A stretch of 55,155 nt of DNA from Chloracidobacterium sp. (GCA_016711345.1 JADJTD010000003.1:1-55155), one strand, 5' to 3'. Positions 16,729 through 23,825 are shown, counted from the stretch's first letter. The notes: generated by a model not told the origin, from the sequence alone. A program made the numbers and translations.

Positions 16729-16941
16729 TTTATGGCTTTCGACCTTGAATAGTTCACCAGGCGAGATATTCAGCGCCGATGTGATTCGAGAAATAATATC
16801 CAGAGTAATGCCTGCATTCTGATTGTGGCAGATACGGATGACAGTAACATAGTTTAACTGCGCATCGCGAGCGAAGCCTTTAATAGTCAATCCCCGTTCC
16901 TTCAATATTTCATCAAGCCGAAATTGCACTTTTTTATTCAT
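16717..16941 (-). CDS. XRE-family helix-turn-helix repressor
   Basis: 74 residues: a single Cro/C1-type helix-turn-helix ('LTIKGFARDAQLNYVTVIRI', about 19-38, and 'LDIISRITSALNISPGELF'). It is the only sizeable plus-arm gene on the minus strand and is divergent from a sigma-like gene, the classic layout of a lysogeny switch. Its -10 box is 6 bases from ATG, giving a leaderless mRNA as for lambda cI from PRM. A palindrome overlaps that promoter. It lacks a cleavage/peptidase domain, so it is not SOS-cleavable by the LexA route. Confidence 0.85.
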   Translation of the reverse strand: MNKKVQFRLDEILKERGLTIKGFARDAQLNYVTVIRICHNQNAGITLDIISRITSALNISPGELFKVESHKNKK

Positions 16942-16947
16942 ACTCTG

Positions 16948-16963
16948 ATTATAGCACGCTATA
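16948..16963 (-). promoter_or_regulatory. Repressor promoter -10 with overlapping operator palindrome
   Basis: Minus-strand TATAAT (16948-16953) lies 6 bases before ATG 16941. TATAGC-AC-GCTATA (16950-16963) is a perfect palindrome overlapping it, suggesting autoregulation. Confidence 0.6.
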
Positions 16964-16978
16964 CACTAAATTTAACCC

Positions 16979-17007
16979 TTGACACCAAAAAGCATATACA
17001 GTAGACT
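16979..17007 (+). promoter_or_regulatory. Promoter of the sigma-like gene with TATACA repeats
   Basis: TTGACA (16979-16984), 17-base spacer, TAGACT (17002-17007). TATACA[C/G] occurs three times between 16960 and 17014, at the repressor and rightward promoters, probable operator half-sites. Confidence 0.6.
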
Positions 17008-17053
17008 ATACACACGGTACAGCAATACCGAAAACAAATCAAAGGAGATCAGT

Positions 17054-17740
17054 ATGAGCACCGAATACACCACGCAACCCTGCAATAAATGCAAGGCCGA
17101 GAAACCGCTCACAGAATACCACCGTCGCGGAACCAGTTATCAACGAATTTGCAAATCCTGCCGCAAGGCACACATAGCAAGCGGGGCAAAAAAGATCATC
17201 CGGCTTAATCCCCCCTCACTTTATCCCGAACTTGAAAAACGAATTTGCAGCTTGGAACGCAGGCTGAGAAATAAAGCCGCATCCTATAGCAGAAACCAGA
17301 TGGAAGCGGACGACATCTACAGTGCAATGATCGAGGAAATTTTGTTCAAATCATCGCCGGAAGACTCTGATGCAAAAATCCTGACCCGTGCCGGCTGGGT
17401 CGCAAAGCGATGTCTGCGCCAGTATGCCACATATGCAATGCTGGTTGAAGATGAGTCAAGCATTTCTAACGACGACGGCGACGGTGACACTGAAATCATT
17501 GCCTCCCCAACATTCTCGGCCGAAGACGAATTGATTGACCGCGAGAAAAAATACGAACTTGCAAAGCTGGTATCCACATTATCAGAAGAGCACCAGGTTA
17601 TCGTAAGGAAACTGATGATCGGATACAACCAACATGAAATTGCGATTGAGTTAGGCAAGGCCGACCAGACTATCTCCTACGCGATCAGGGTTATCGCAAA
17701 CCAACTCGGGTTCAACAATTTCGCAGCCGTGTTGTCCTGA
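17054..17740 (+). CDS. Sigma factor-like protein with N-terminal zinc ribbon
   Basis: 228 residues from ATG 17054 (AAAGGAGATC upstream; in-frame codons before it lie in the promoter). The N-terminal zinc ribbon has Cys10, Cys13, Cys33, Cys36. A helical middle is followed by a region-4-like helix-turn-helix at the end ('LSEEHQVIVRKLMIGYNQHE' then 'IAIELGKADQTISYAI'). It could be a phage sigma factor or related transcription activator. Being directly opposed to the repressor, it is a likely early switch gene and a candidate to recognise the 12-bp element (inference). Confidence 0.7.
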   Translation: MSTEYTTQPCNKCKAEKPLTEYHRRGTSYQRICKSCRKAHIASGAKKIIRLNPPSLYPELEKRICSLERRLRNKAASYSRNQMEADDIYSAMIEEILFKSSPEDSDAKILTRAGWVAKRCLRQYATYAMLVEDESSISNDDGDGDTEIIASPTFSAEDELIDREKKYELAKLVSTLSEEHQVIVRKLMIGYNQHEIAIELGKADQTISYAIRVIANQLGFNNFAAVLS

Positions 17741-17754
17741 AAATTCATTACAAC

Positions 17755-17786
17755 AAAACCCCGCAAAGTGACTGCGGGGTTTTGTC
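17755..17786 (+). terminator. Intrinsic terminator after the sigma-like gene
   Basis: AAAACCCCGCA (17755-17765) pairs with TGCGGGGTTTT (17773-17783). A TATAAT at 17788-17793 right after it may restart transcription for the next gene. Confidence 0.8.
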
Positions 17787-17829
17787 TTATAATCGCTCAA
17801 AGTTAAGGCAGTGCAGTTAGGAGAGATAC

Positions 17830-18405
17830 ATGCGCGAGGATCTACACAACGCTCTTGAAAGTGCAATCAAACGAGGTACATTAAATCCTTTAATCGGAAA
17901 AGGAATGTTTGAATTTGCAGAAAAGCAGCTATCGGATGCTGAGCGCGTTTTGATCTTGGGAACCTACAACGTAGGTATCATTGGCGGCGGGGAAACTATG
18001 AAGATCAAGCCGTTTGACATCAAGAATAAAACTGCCGGCGTTTTGCTTGTCACCACAATGCGAGTAATTCACTGCCAGAAGATATTATTCAGCACAAAAG
18101 TAGAGCAAATTCAAATTGAGAAAATAGACAACATGGAGTCAAAAGGCAGTCTGATATTTTCGGTTCTGCGCCTCCAGTCCATGACAAACATCATGGAAAT
18201 TGACATTCCGAAAAAAGAGTTGGATATTGTGACAAAGGCTATCTCGGAAGCGATCGAGGATAGAAAAAAGCCAGCTTCCCAACCTGCAGGAAAAGACGAT
18301 GACGCTATTGAGAAAATAAAAGAGCTTGGCAAATTACGAGAAATCGGATTAATTACGGAAGAAGAATTCTCGAAGAAAAAAGAAGAGTTGCTCAATAGGA
18401 TTTGA
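17830..18405 (+). CDS. PH-like/SHOCT domain protein
   Basis: 191 residues; GGAGAG before ATG 17830. The middle ('GVLLVTTMRVIHCQKILFST') fits a bacterial pleckstrin-like domain (bPH). The last 30 residues ('IEKIKELGKLREIGLITEEE' then 'FSKKKEELL') are a SHOCT motif, a short C-terminal oligomerisation module. Such proteins occur in bacteria and phages with no assigned function. Monocistronic: a -10-like TATAAT upstream and a terminator downstream. Confidence 0.7.
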   Translation: MREDLHNALESAIKRGTLNPLIGKGMFEFAEKQLSDAERVLILGTYNVGIIGGGETMKIKPFDIKNKTAGVLLVTTMRVIHCQKILFSTKVEQIQIEKIDNMESKGSLIFSVLRLQSMTNIMEIDIPKKELDIVTKAISEAIEDRKKPASQPAGKDDDAIEKIKELGKLREIGLITEEEFSKKKEELLNRI

Positions 18406-18407
18406 GA

Positions 18408-18437
18408 ATACCCGCCCTAACAGGCGGGTATTTTTTT
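18408..18437 (+). terminator. Intrinsic terminator
   Basis: ATACCCGCC (18408-18416) pairs with GGCGGGTAT (18423-18431), then a run of seven T. Confidence 0.8.
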
Positions 18438-18459
18438 ATCTGAATAAGAAAATATTTAC

Positions 18460-18525
18460 ACGGGGCTACAAGCCCGTTTTGCAAAAAATCCAATCCAAAC
18501 CACAGAGCCGCGCTACAGCGCGGCT
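18460..18525. other. Two further hairpins in the 230-bp gap
   Basis: ACGGGGCT/AGCCCGT with loop ACA (18460-18477, then TTTT) and AGCCGCGC-TACA-GCGCGGCT (18506-18525). With the terminator at 18408 this makes three stems in a row. No coding frame is seen in 18438-18605. Confidence 0.5.
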
Positions 18526-18605
18526 TTACGCTTACCCACGTAACGCCTAGCAAGGTTTTTAGCGCTCTCCGACTAAATAGTTATGGGTTTGGAAAATACG
18601 TTCTA

Positions 18606-18617
18606 TGAACACTTATC
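18606..18617 (+). promoter_or_regulatory. 12-bp element, site 5 (TGAACACTTATC)
   Basis: Sixteen bases before ATG 18634, followed by AGGATAGGAAAC. Confidence 0.65.
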
Positions 18618-18633
18618 AGGATAGGAAACAACC

Positions 18634-19170
18634 ATGATTAACCTGAAAGATATTCAGCCAGATATTGCACGAATTGATATCGAACGAGTCGGCGAAACAA
18701 CAATCTTCGTTCGCGTCTGGAAGGTTGGATTCAATCCGTCCGATGCCGGGTCACCCGCATTCGAAGACATGCTGGATGGTCAAGCAGAGTCAATGTCTGG
18801 ACTGTGCTCGATCGTGGAAGCACAAGGTTTTTCGATCACCATGAACGGGTCAAAAAAGGCTCGCGCATTGCGTGGACCTGTTACGCGGATTGATTTTGTC
18901 AAACAGGTAGATGGCTGGCATATCAAAAAGTACCCACGTGGATGGCGAGCATCTACCAAGCCAATGTCTGATGTTATCAAGTCAGACGAAGAAATAAATG
19001 CCGCAATCGCATGGTGTAGGACAAACGGTTGGTCCATACGTGATTTTCGAGGGGAGATCATACGCGCATGGAAAGGCAATCCCGTTCCGGTTCATACAGC
19101 CGAAACGACCAGACGGTTGCGCGAGAAATATCCCAATGACCGCCTTCATAATTTTCTGTTCGATGGATAG
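18634..19170 (+). CDS. Hypothetical protein (178 aa)
   Basis: ATG 18634 directly after element site 5. Soluble, basic C-terminal half; no recognised motif. It lies just upstream of the SSB-like gene, so a role in DNA metabolism is possible but unsupported by a domain. Confidence 0.65.
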   Translation: MINLKDIQPDIARIDIERVGETTIFVRVWKVGFNPSDAGSPAFEDMLDGQAESMSGLCSIVEAQGFSITMNGSKKARALRGPVTRIDFVKQVDGWHIKKYPRGWRASTKPMSDVIKSDEEINAAIAWCRTNGWSIRDFRGEIIRAWKGNPVPVHTAETTRRLREKYPNDRLHNFLFDG

Positions 19171-19251
19171 GAGGACACGGACAAGATAATTCCCTTCACC
19201 CATTTTTTTAACCATTAAATCAACCATTTGAATCAACCATAAGGAAAAAAT

Positions 19252-20136
19252 ATGCCAATCTCAATACCATCCTCAGCACAAACAGCCTTTCAGGGCAATA
19301 TGAACGAAAGCGGAAAGATCGAGCTCCCCTTCCATGCCCCGGCGTTTTACATCATCAACGGCGACGCGAAGCTCGCAGCGCTCAAGAACTTTCAGTATTA
19401 CGGCGGTTGGGCATGCGGAACCGATAAGGTCAAGGCCGCAGCCGAAAGTTGGGAAAATTGCCCGTTTCCCATTCCGGGTTACGGAACTGACAATTTGCCG
19501 CAGACAAACGGTTCCGAAATGGAAGTTGTATCGTCTCGCAAATTGATCATTGCGCCAATCGGGATGCGCGAATATTCATCCCTCTTTGATCAGTCAACTG
19601 GAAACACCCGCCGAGTCCCGCCATTCACCAAGGGAGCAAGACCTGGTATTCAGGTCTTGAGCGTTCTGGCTTACAAGAACGAAAACGCGATCCATCCGTG
19701 GGCTCCGGTCCTGCTCACAGCTAAGGGATACCAGACCAATCATGTGAAGAACGCCATTATGAACTGGCGCAAGGCGATCAAGCCGCATGTGCAAAAATTG
19801 GTGCCTGGCGCGAATGACTCCATCCTAAATTTGTTTTGGATGCACATTGGCACATTTGGCGATGTGAGGAAGCAGGAAATCGTTGGAGCCGGCGCCAACC
19901 AGAAAACCATAACGCCCATCACTGCATTTATTCCCGATGACATCACCGAACAGCAGGTCGAGAAGCAATACGTCGGCGAACCGATGGCTGAATTCATGGC
20001 CGATTTGTCGGCTCAGGCCCAGGAATGGCTCAACGTATTCAAGCAACCGCAATCCGCTACGCCTGTAGCCGGTCACATTGAACTGGAGGATGATTACTCC
20101 GCGCCGCCTCCGCCCGAAGATGACATCCCGTTTTAA
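19252..20136 (+). CDS. Single-stranded DNA-binding-like protein with acidic 'DDIPF' tail
   Basis: 294 residues; AAGGAAAAAAT precedes ATG 19252. The fold is not recognised, but the C-terminus is a flexible Pro/acidic linker ending 'EDDIPF', the hallmark tip by which bacterial and phage SSBs recruit partner proteins. It is larger than E. coli SSB (178 aa), similar in size to phage T7/T4-type binding proteins. It precedes the replication initiator and DnaB genes. The gap 19171-19251 carries ATCAACCAT repeats of unknown meaning. Confidence 0.6.
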   Translation: MPISIPSSAQTAFQGNMNESGKIELPFHAPAFYIINGDAKLAALKNFQYYGGWACGTDKVKAAAESWENCPFPIPGYGTDNLPQTNGSEMEVVSSRKLIIAPIGMREYSSLFDQSTGNTRRVPPFTKGARPGIQVLSVLAYKNENAIHPWAPVLLTAKGYQTNHVKNAIMNWRKAIKPHVQKLVPGANDSILNLFWMHIGTFGDVRKQEIVGAGANQKTITPITAFIPDDITEQQVEKQYVGEPMAEFMADLSAQAQEWLNVFKQPQSATPVAGHIELEDDYSAPPPPEDDIPF

Positions 20137-20138
20137 TC

Positions 20139-20267
20139 ATGTTCACATATCACAAGTTAATTCCTGAAAATATGTGGGGTGTGTTTGACAAAGATGGACT
20201 CTGTGTTGCCATTTTTTCGACACCCGCAGAGGCCGCCGACTACTGTTCAAGGCACAACATAAGATAA
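20139..20267 (+). CDS. Small hypothetical protein (42 aa)
   Basis: ATG 20139 lies 2 bases after the SSB-like stop, suggesting translational coupling. The sequence 'MWGVFDKDGLCVAIFSTPAE' then 'AADYCSRHNI' is like many short phage proteins with an aromatic strand-turn-strand and a helix. Function unknown. Confidence 0.5.
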   Translation: MFTYHKLIPENMWGVFDKDGLCVAIFSTPAEAADYCSRHNIR

Positions 20268-20272
20268 GAGCT

Positions 20273-20284
20273 TGAACACTTAAC
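20273..20284 (+). promoter_or_regulatory. 12-bp element, site 6 (TGAACACTTAAC)
   Basis: Followed immediately by a perfect hairpin (20285-20316). The downstream start is 48 bases away. Confidence 0.65.
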
Positions 20285-20316
20285 AGTTCATCCCGTAGTT
20301 TTCTACGGGATGAACT
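20285..20316 (+). other. Perfect 14-bp hairpin at a predicted mRNA 5' end
   Basis: AGTTCATCCCGTAG, loop TTTT, CTACGGGATGAACT; one more C-G pair closes it. It has no T tail, so it is unlikely to be a terminator. It probably caps and stabilises the transcript or controls access to AGGAG at 20321. Confidence 0.6.
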
Positions 20317-20332
20317 GCGCAGGAGTATCAAA

Positions 20333-20551
20333 TTGGACATACTAAAAAAAATATTTGGAAAAAATCGCAGACCGTCTGATCGGGCGCAGCTTGTTGCGCT
20401 ACAAGACGCAGTTGTTATTTATACCGATGACGGCGCTATTGTGGTTACACCCAGGCTTGCCAAGGACATTCGGGAAAATTTGGATCAGATCATTGAAAGT
20501 GCTGAATCTAAACCGACATCAAAAGACGAACCGACAGATCAAAAATCTTAG
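20333..20551 (+). CDS. Small hypothetical protein (72 aa)
   Basis: TTG start at 20333 with CAGGAG 8 bases upstream; no ATG in this frame. 'ALQDAVVIYTDDGAIVVTPR' then 'LAKDIRENLDQIIE' resembles the C-terminus of the 162-aa protein at 16053. Unknown function; it lies just before the replication initiator. Confidence 0.6.
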   Translation: MDILKKIFGKNRRPSDRAQLVALQDAVVIYTDDGAIVVTPRLAKDIRENLDQIIESAESKPTSKDEPTDQKS

Positions 20552-20559
20552 AGGATATT

Positions 20560-21561
20560 ATGACGCCAGAGAATAACGAAGAAAAAAACCGCGTCAAAAA
20601 TGACAGCGGAGATCATCACTACTTCACACAGACGCCGCGAATCGTGTGGGCTTATTCCCGTACACCGTATGATCTTGCGCTCTGGCAAACAATTAAAGAT
20701 ATTGCCGGTGATAACGGCGAATGTTTTATTTCCACGCCGGACCTTGCCGTACTCGCAATGATGAGTGTCGGACAATGCTCGGAAAGTCGGAATTACCTGC
20801 TCAAATGCGGATTACTGGTAGGCGAAATTCGCAAAGACCCAGGCTACCCATTGGCGGTTTGGCATTTAAGCATCCCAGACCTCTGGGAGAAATCAACAGC
20901 GTGGAGCGGAAAACATAAAAGCATTGCAACCCGACTGAAATACAAATCTGAGCAACGTGAAAAAATAGTCAAAGCTCGTGAAGCTGCTCGGACAGAGAAA
21001 GCCAAAAGAGGTCTTTCACCTGCTGAAATGTCTGACCTTTCACCTGCTGAAAGACCTCTTTCACCTACTGAAAGACCCCCCTCACCAGGTGAAATAAAGA
21101 ATATTAAACAAGAAGATCCCAAAGAAGACGGCGCGCAAGCTGCGCCGCCCGCAGCTTGGGGAGTTGCATGGCAACTAGCAGCAGGTGTCGAGGAAGTTGT
21201 ACTTCCTTCCGAAGAAGAAATGCAGGACGCTAGAGTGTCCAACGCCGTTGAAATGTTTCCGCAGGAGCACAAGGAGCTTGTGCGTGCCTTTATCCTCGAA
21301 ACCGGAATTTTCCCGGTCAATGATGATGTATCAGGCTGGTGCAAAGCATTTCGGGATCAGAAGATACGAACTGGATTGTCTGCCGAAAACGTAACGATGG
21401 CTTGCCGGAAATTGTTTGCTGAGGGACTGACCATCGTAAATCCATTCTCGATCGTTGGCACTGCAGGATCAATGCGCCAGGCTGAACCGCGAAAGCCAAA
21501 CCAACCCCCACCTCCCATACAGGTTCCAGAAAATGACTGGAGAAAGCAGATCAGGCTATGA
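20560..21561 (+). CDS. Replication initiator / replisome organiser-like protein
   Basis: 333 residues from ATG 20560 (AGAGGATATT upstream). N-terminal winged helix ('FTQTPRIVWAYSRTPYDLAL' then 'WQTIKDIAGDNGECFISTPDLAVLAMMS' region, about 22-70). A linker with repeated 'LSPAE/LSPTE' follows at about 152-178, then a helical C-terminal domain ('FRDQKIRTGLSAENVTMACR'). The linker DNA carries four dyad iterons. It is followed by dnaB with an overlap. The layout is that of lambda O-type initiators, in which the protein binds iterons within its own gene and loads the helicase. Confidence 0.75.
   Translation: MTPENNEEKNRVKNDSGDHHYFTQTPRIVWAYSRTPYDLALWQTIKDIAGDNGECFISTPDLAVLAMMSVGQCSESRNYLLKCGLLVGEIRKDPGYPLAVWHLSIPDLWEKSTAWSGKHKSIATRLKYKSEQREKIVKAREAARTEKAKRGLSPAEMSDLSPAERPLSPTERPPSPGEIKNIKQEDPKEDGAQAAPPAAWGVAWQLAAGVEEVVLPSEEEMQDARVSNAVEMFPQEHKELVRAFILETGIFPVNDDVSGWCKAFRDQKIRTGLSAENVTMACRKLFAEGLTIVNPFSIVGTAGSMRQAEPRKPNQPPPPIQVPENDWRKQIRL
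21014..21120. other. ori: Candidate replication origin: four 15-bp iterons plus AT-rich tract
   Basis: TTTCACCTGCTGAAA at 21014-21028 and 21038-21052, TTTCACCTACTGAAA at 21059-21073, CCTCACCAGGTGAAA at 21080-21094. Start spacing is 24, 21, 21 bases, about two helical turns. Each has a TTTCA/TGAAA dyad. An A/T-rich stretch (21091-21118) follows, a natural unwinding region. Confidence 0.7.
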
Positions 21562-22901
21562 GTGACGATATCGTTTTTCCCGAAGAAACAATTTCGCAAG
21601 TTCCGCACAGCCGCGACGCCGAAGAAGCGTTGCTTGGCTCAGTGTTAATCAACCCTGAGTGTTATTACGATCTGAATTTTCTTGCGCCAGACGATTTTTA
21701 CATCCACAGCAACAAATGGGTTTGGGAAGCATACTCAAAACTAAATGATAGTCGCCAGCCGATCGATTTTCTGACCGTTTCAGAAGAACTGGAACGCGCT
21801 GGAAAACTGGCAGAGATTGGCGGGTCGGCATACCTCACGACGTTGATCAACAAGGTTCCGTCGTCTCTGAACTCAGAGTCTTATGCGCGAATTATTGAGG
21901 GGTGTTCGGCTCGCCGCAAGATGATTTCAGCAGCTAACAAAATTGCCACCGCCGCATACAACGAACAAATGACTATTGCCGAAGCTCGCGAGATTGCAAA
22001 TCGTGAGATTACATCCGCCTCAGAAGACAGGCGGAATGACGAAAAAGAATCATTCGTCCGCGCAATGTCGAGGGTATACGACCGTGCCGTGCTCAATGCA
22101 GAACGCACAGCAAAAGGACTTCCCATTGTTACAGGGATAAAAACAGGTCTGATTGATCTGGATATCCAATTGCTTGGAGTCGAGAACGAAGAAAGTGTTC
22201 TCATCGCCGCTCGTCCCGGACAAGGAAAGACATCGCTGTTGTTTGATATTGCCCGGCACAATGTCTTGAGAGAGTCCAAAAACGTCGCTGTCTTTTCGCT
22301 TGAAATGAGCGATGAAGAGGTTGCTCGAAGATTTCTCGCGCAAGAAGCCGAGGTCGACTCGACCAAGATCAAGACAGGCACGATGGATCAACTCGAATGG
22401 TCTCGGTTTACAAACGCAATGGAACTTTACGAGAACAGTGGACAGATATTCCTCTCTGATGTGCGTGGGTTGACTCCCGCAGCGCTTCGCGCCAAGTGCC
22501 TGAAACTACAGCGCATGTACGGCATTGACCTTGTAGTAGTGGATTACTTGCAATTGATGTCCCCAGGCATCCGCGTCGAGAACCGCAACCGTGAAGTGGC
22601 TTATATCTCACGCCAGATCAAACTCCTGACTGGAGAGTTAAAAGTCCCGATCTTTTCAGCCGTGCAAATGTCCCGAGGCGTGGAAGGACGAGCAGATAAA
22701 CGACCGGTACTTTCTGATCTGAAAGATTCTGGCGATCTTGAGCAGGATGCGAATACAGTTATTTTCCTGCATCACGACGAATACAAAAAGGACGCACCAA
22801 CCGAGGCAATTATCGCCAAGCGCAGGGATGGAGCGACTGGAAGCGTGAATATCGTTTACCGCAAGCAGTTCACGAAATTTGGTAATGTGACGAGGAATTG
22901 A
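21558..22901 (+). CDS. dnaB: Replicative DNA helicase (DnaB family)
   Basis: 447 residues; ATG 21558 overlaps the initiator stop (ATGA). The N-terminal domain begins 'PHSRDAEEALLGSVLINPE', typical of DnaB. The RecA-like domain has Walker A 'ARPGQGKTS' near 219-227, 'FSLEMSDEEVARR', Walker B 'LVVVDYLQLM' and 'DLKDSGDLEQDANTVIFLHH'. The length matches the family and no intein is present. It unwinds DNA at the phage fork, loaded by the preceding initiator. Confidence 0.96.
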   Translation: MSDDIVFPEETISQVPHSRDAEEALLGSVLINPECYYDLNFLAPDDFYIHSNKWVWEAYSKLNDSRQPIDFLTVSEELERAGKLAEIGGSAYLTTLINKVPSSLNSESYARIIEGCSARRKMISAANKIATAAYNEQMTIAEAREIANREITSASEDRRNDEKESFVRAMSRVYDRAVLNAERTAKGLPIVTGIKTGLIDLDIQLLGVENEESVLIAARPGQGKTSLLFDIARHNVLRESKNVAVFSLEMSDEEVARRFLAQEAEVDSTKIKTGTMDQLEWSRFTNAMELYENSGQIFLSDVRGLTPAALRAKCLKLQRMYGIDLVVVDYLQLMSPGIRVENRNREVAYISRQIKLLTGELKVPIFSAVQMSRGVEGRADKRPVLSDLKDSGDLEQDANTVIFLHHDEYKKDAPTEAIIAKRRDGATGSVNIVYRKQFTKFGNVTRN

Positions 22902-22913
22902 TTTTTTGTCGTG

Positions 22914-22925
22914 TGAACACTTAAC
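22914..22925 (+). promoter_or_regulatory. 12-bp element, site 7 (TGAACACTTAAC), no gene follows
   Basis: Followed by AGGATAAGAAAATAG as at site 1, but the next 250 bases contain no credible coding frame; they form a structured RNA instead. Confidence 0.7.
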
Positions 22926-22931
22926 AGGATA

Positions 22932-23178
22932 AGAAAATAGAACTTTGAAAATTCAGATAAATCGGGTGGCGGCGTGCAAGCCGTGTAATGCGAGCCTAGC
23001 GACCCAATCCCCGTTTTATTACCTGCCGCGATACCCGCTGACATGATTGCTCATCAGAAAGCGTAAGTGGCAGGCGTTGGAGAGGATGGTCGGCACAAAT
23101 CGGAAGCCGTCAAAGTGAAATCCGGCGGGTGCGACTCGGCAAGCTGAGCCGCCCAAAAATTCGCCGTCCTCTCTTTTT
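22932..23178 (+). ncRNA. Putative structured non-coding RNA with intrinsic terminator
   Basis: Starts after element site 7. Stems visible: CGGC-GTGCAA-GCCG near 22972; CCTGCC (23022) with GGCAGG (23069) enclosing a long hairpin with loop TTGC; CGGC/GCCG (23091-23109); GGCGG (23124) with CCGCC (23149) enclosing CTCGG-CAAG-CTGAG. GAGAGGATGG (23080-23089) pairs with CCGTCCTCTC (23164-23173), directly followed by TTTTT. Only trivial open frames occur. No match to tmRNA, RNase P or 6S RNA was recognised. Boundaries are approximate; tRNA-Thr lies downstream. Confidence 0.6.
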
Positions 23179-23228
23179 ATTTGAAATCACGCCTCGGCTC
23201 CCACTTTATTGTTAAGAGGCTGATCTAT

Positions 23229-23251
23229 GCAGGATGCCCCTATCATCCTGC
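23229..23251 (+). other. Hairpin preceding tRNA-Thr
   Basis: GCAGGATG-CCCCTAT-CATCCTGC, a perfect 8-bp stem 5 bases before the tRNA. It may be a processing or leader element. Confidence 0.4.
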
Positions 23252-23256
23252 ATTAC

Positions 23257-23328
23257 GCCGAAGTAGCTCAATGGCAGAGCGTCTGCTTTGTAAGCAGAGG
23301 GTTGCAGGTTCGAATCCTGTCTTTGGCT
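23257..23328 (+). tRNA. tRNA-Thr(TGT)
   Basis: Acceptor GCCGAAG/CTTTGGC, D arm with AGCTCAATGGCAGAGC, anticodon stem TCTGC/GCAGA with loop TTTGTAA (anticodon TGT), T arm GCAGG-TTCGAAT-CCTGT. No CCA is encoded (CTGG follows), unlike tRNA-Gly at 2040. It decodes ACA. Confidence 0.92.
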
Positions 23329-23334
23329 CTGGTA

Positions 23335-23443
23335 GGCAGTTTGATCTGACAAGTCCAAAGTCAGATTGCCGCCCAAATGTCAGAGTGGTGTCTGACATGG
23401 TGTTCCTCCTCAAAGACGTGCGCGGTTCGGACCCGCGCACGTC
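23335..23443 (+). other. Three hairpins downstream of tRNA-Thr
   Basis: ATCTGAC/GTCAGAT flanked by GGCA/TGCC (23335-23370); ATGTCAGA/TCTGACAT (23377-23398); GACGTGCGCGG-TTCGGAC-CCGCGCACGTC (23415-23443), an 11-bp perfect stem whose 7-base loop resembles a tRNA T loop. No T run follows, so these are not ordinary terminators. Possible tRNA-like or stable RNA. Confidence 0.5.
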
Positions 23444-23479
23444 GAGAAATTTATTCGCTTATCAAGGTAAAAAAATACT

Positions 23480-23821
23480 ATGGCTTTCCTGTACTCAAAT
23501 ACCTCCAGAAGTAGAAACAAATTTAATGCCGTCAAAACCGAAGTGGATGGTTTTGTTTTCGACAGCGAGGCGGAAGCGCGAAGATACTCCGAGCTTCTAA
23601 TCCTCGAAAAAGCCGGCGAGATCAAATCTCTATGCCTTCAGCCGGTATTCACGCTGATCGTCAACGGGGAACGCGTCGGCAAATATATTGCTGATTTCAA
23701 GTACCTCACCGCAAAAGGGGAAACAGTTGTTGAAGATGTAAAAGGCGTGAAAACCCCTGTGTATCGATTGAAGAAAAAGCTTGTCAAAGCCATTTATGGT
23801 TTTGATATTGTTGAAGTGTGA
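23480..23821 (+). CDS. DUF1064 family protein (predicted phage endonuclease)
   Basis: 113 residues from ATG 23480. Family blocks: 'NKFNAVKTEVDGFVFDSEAE', 'YIADFKYL' and 'VVEDVKGVKTPVYRLKKKL', giving the acidic and lysine residues of a restriction-like nuclease fold (D...E-x-K pattern). DUF1064 proteins occur in phage replication regions and are thought to process recombination or replication intermediates; the reaction is not proven. Confidence 0.85.
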   Translation: MAFLYSNTSRSRNKFNAVKTEVDGFVFDSEAEARRYSELLILEKAGEIKSLCLQPVFTLIVNGERVGKYIADFKYLTAKGETVVEDVKGVKTPVYRLKKKLVKAIYGFDIVEV

Positions 23822-23825
23822 TACC

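Noticed and set aside
23243..23440. 65-aa minus-strand frame across tRNA-Thr ('GFEPATLCLQSRRSAI')
   Set aside because: Antisense tRNA artefact, as above; it also runs through the hairpin array.
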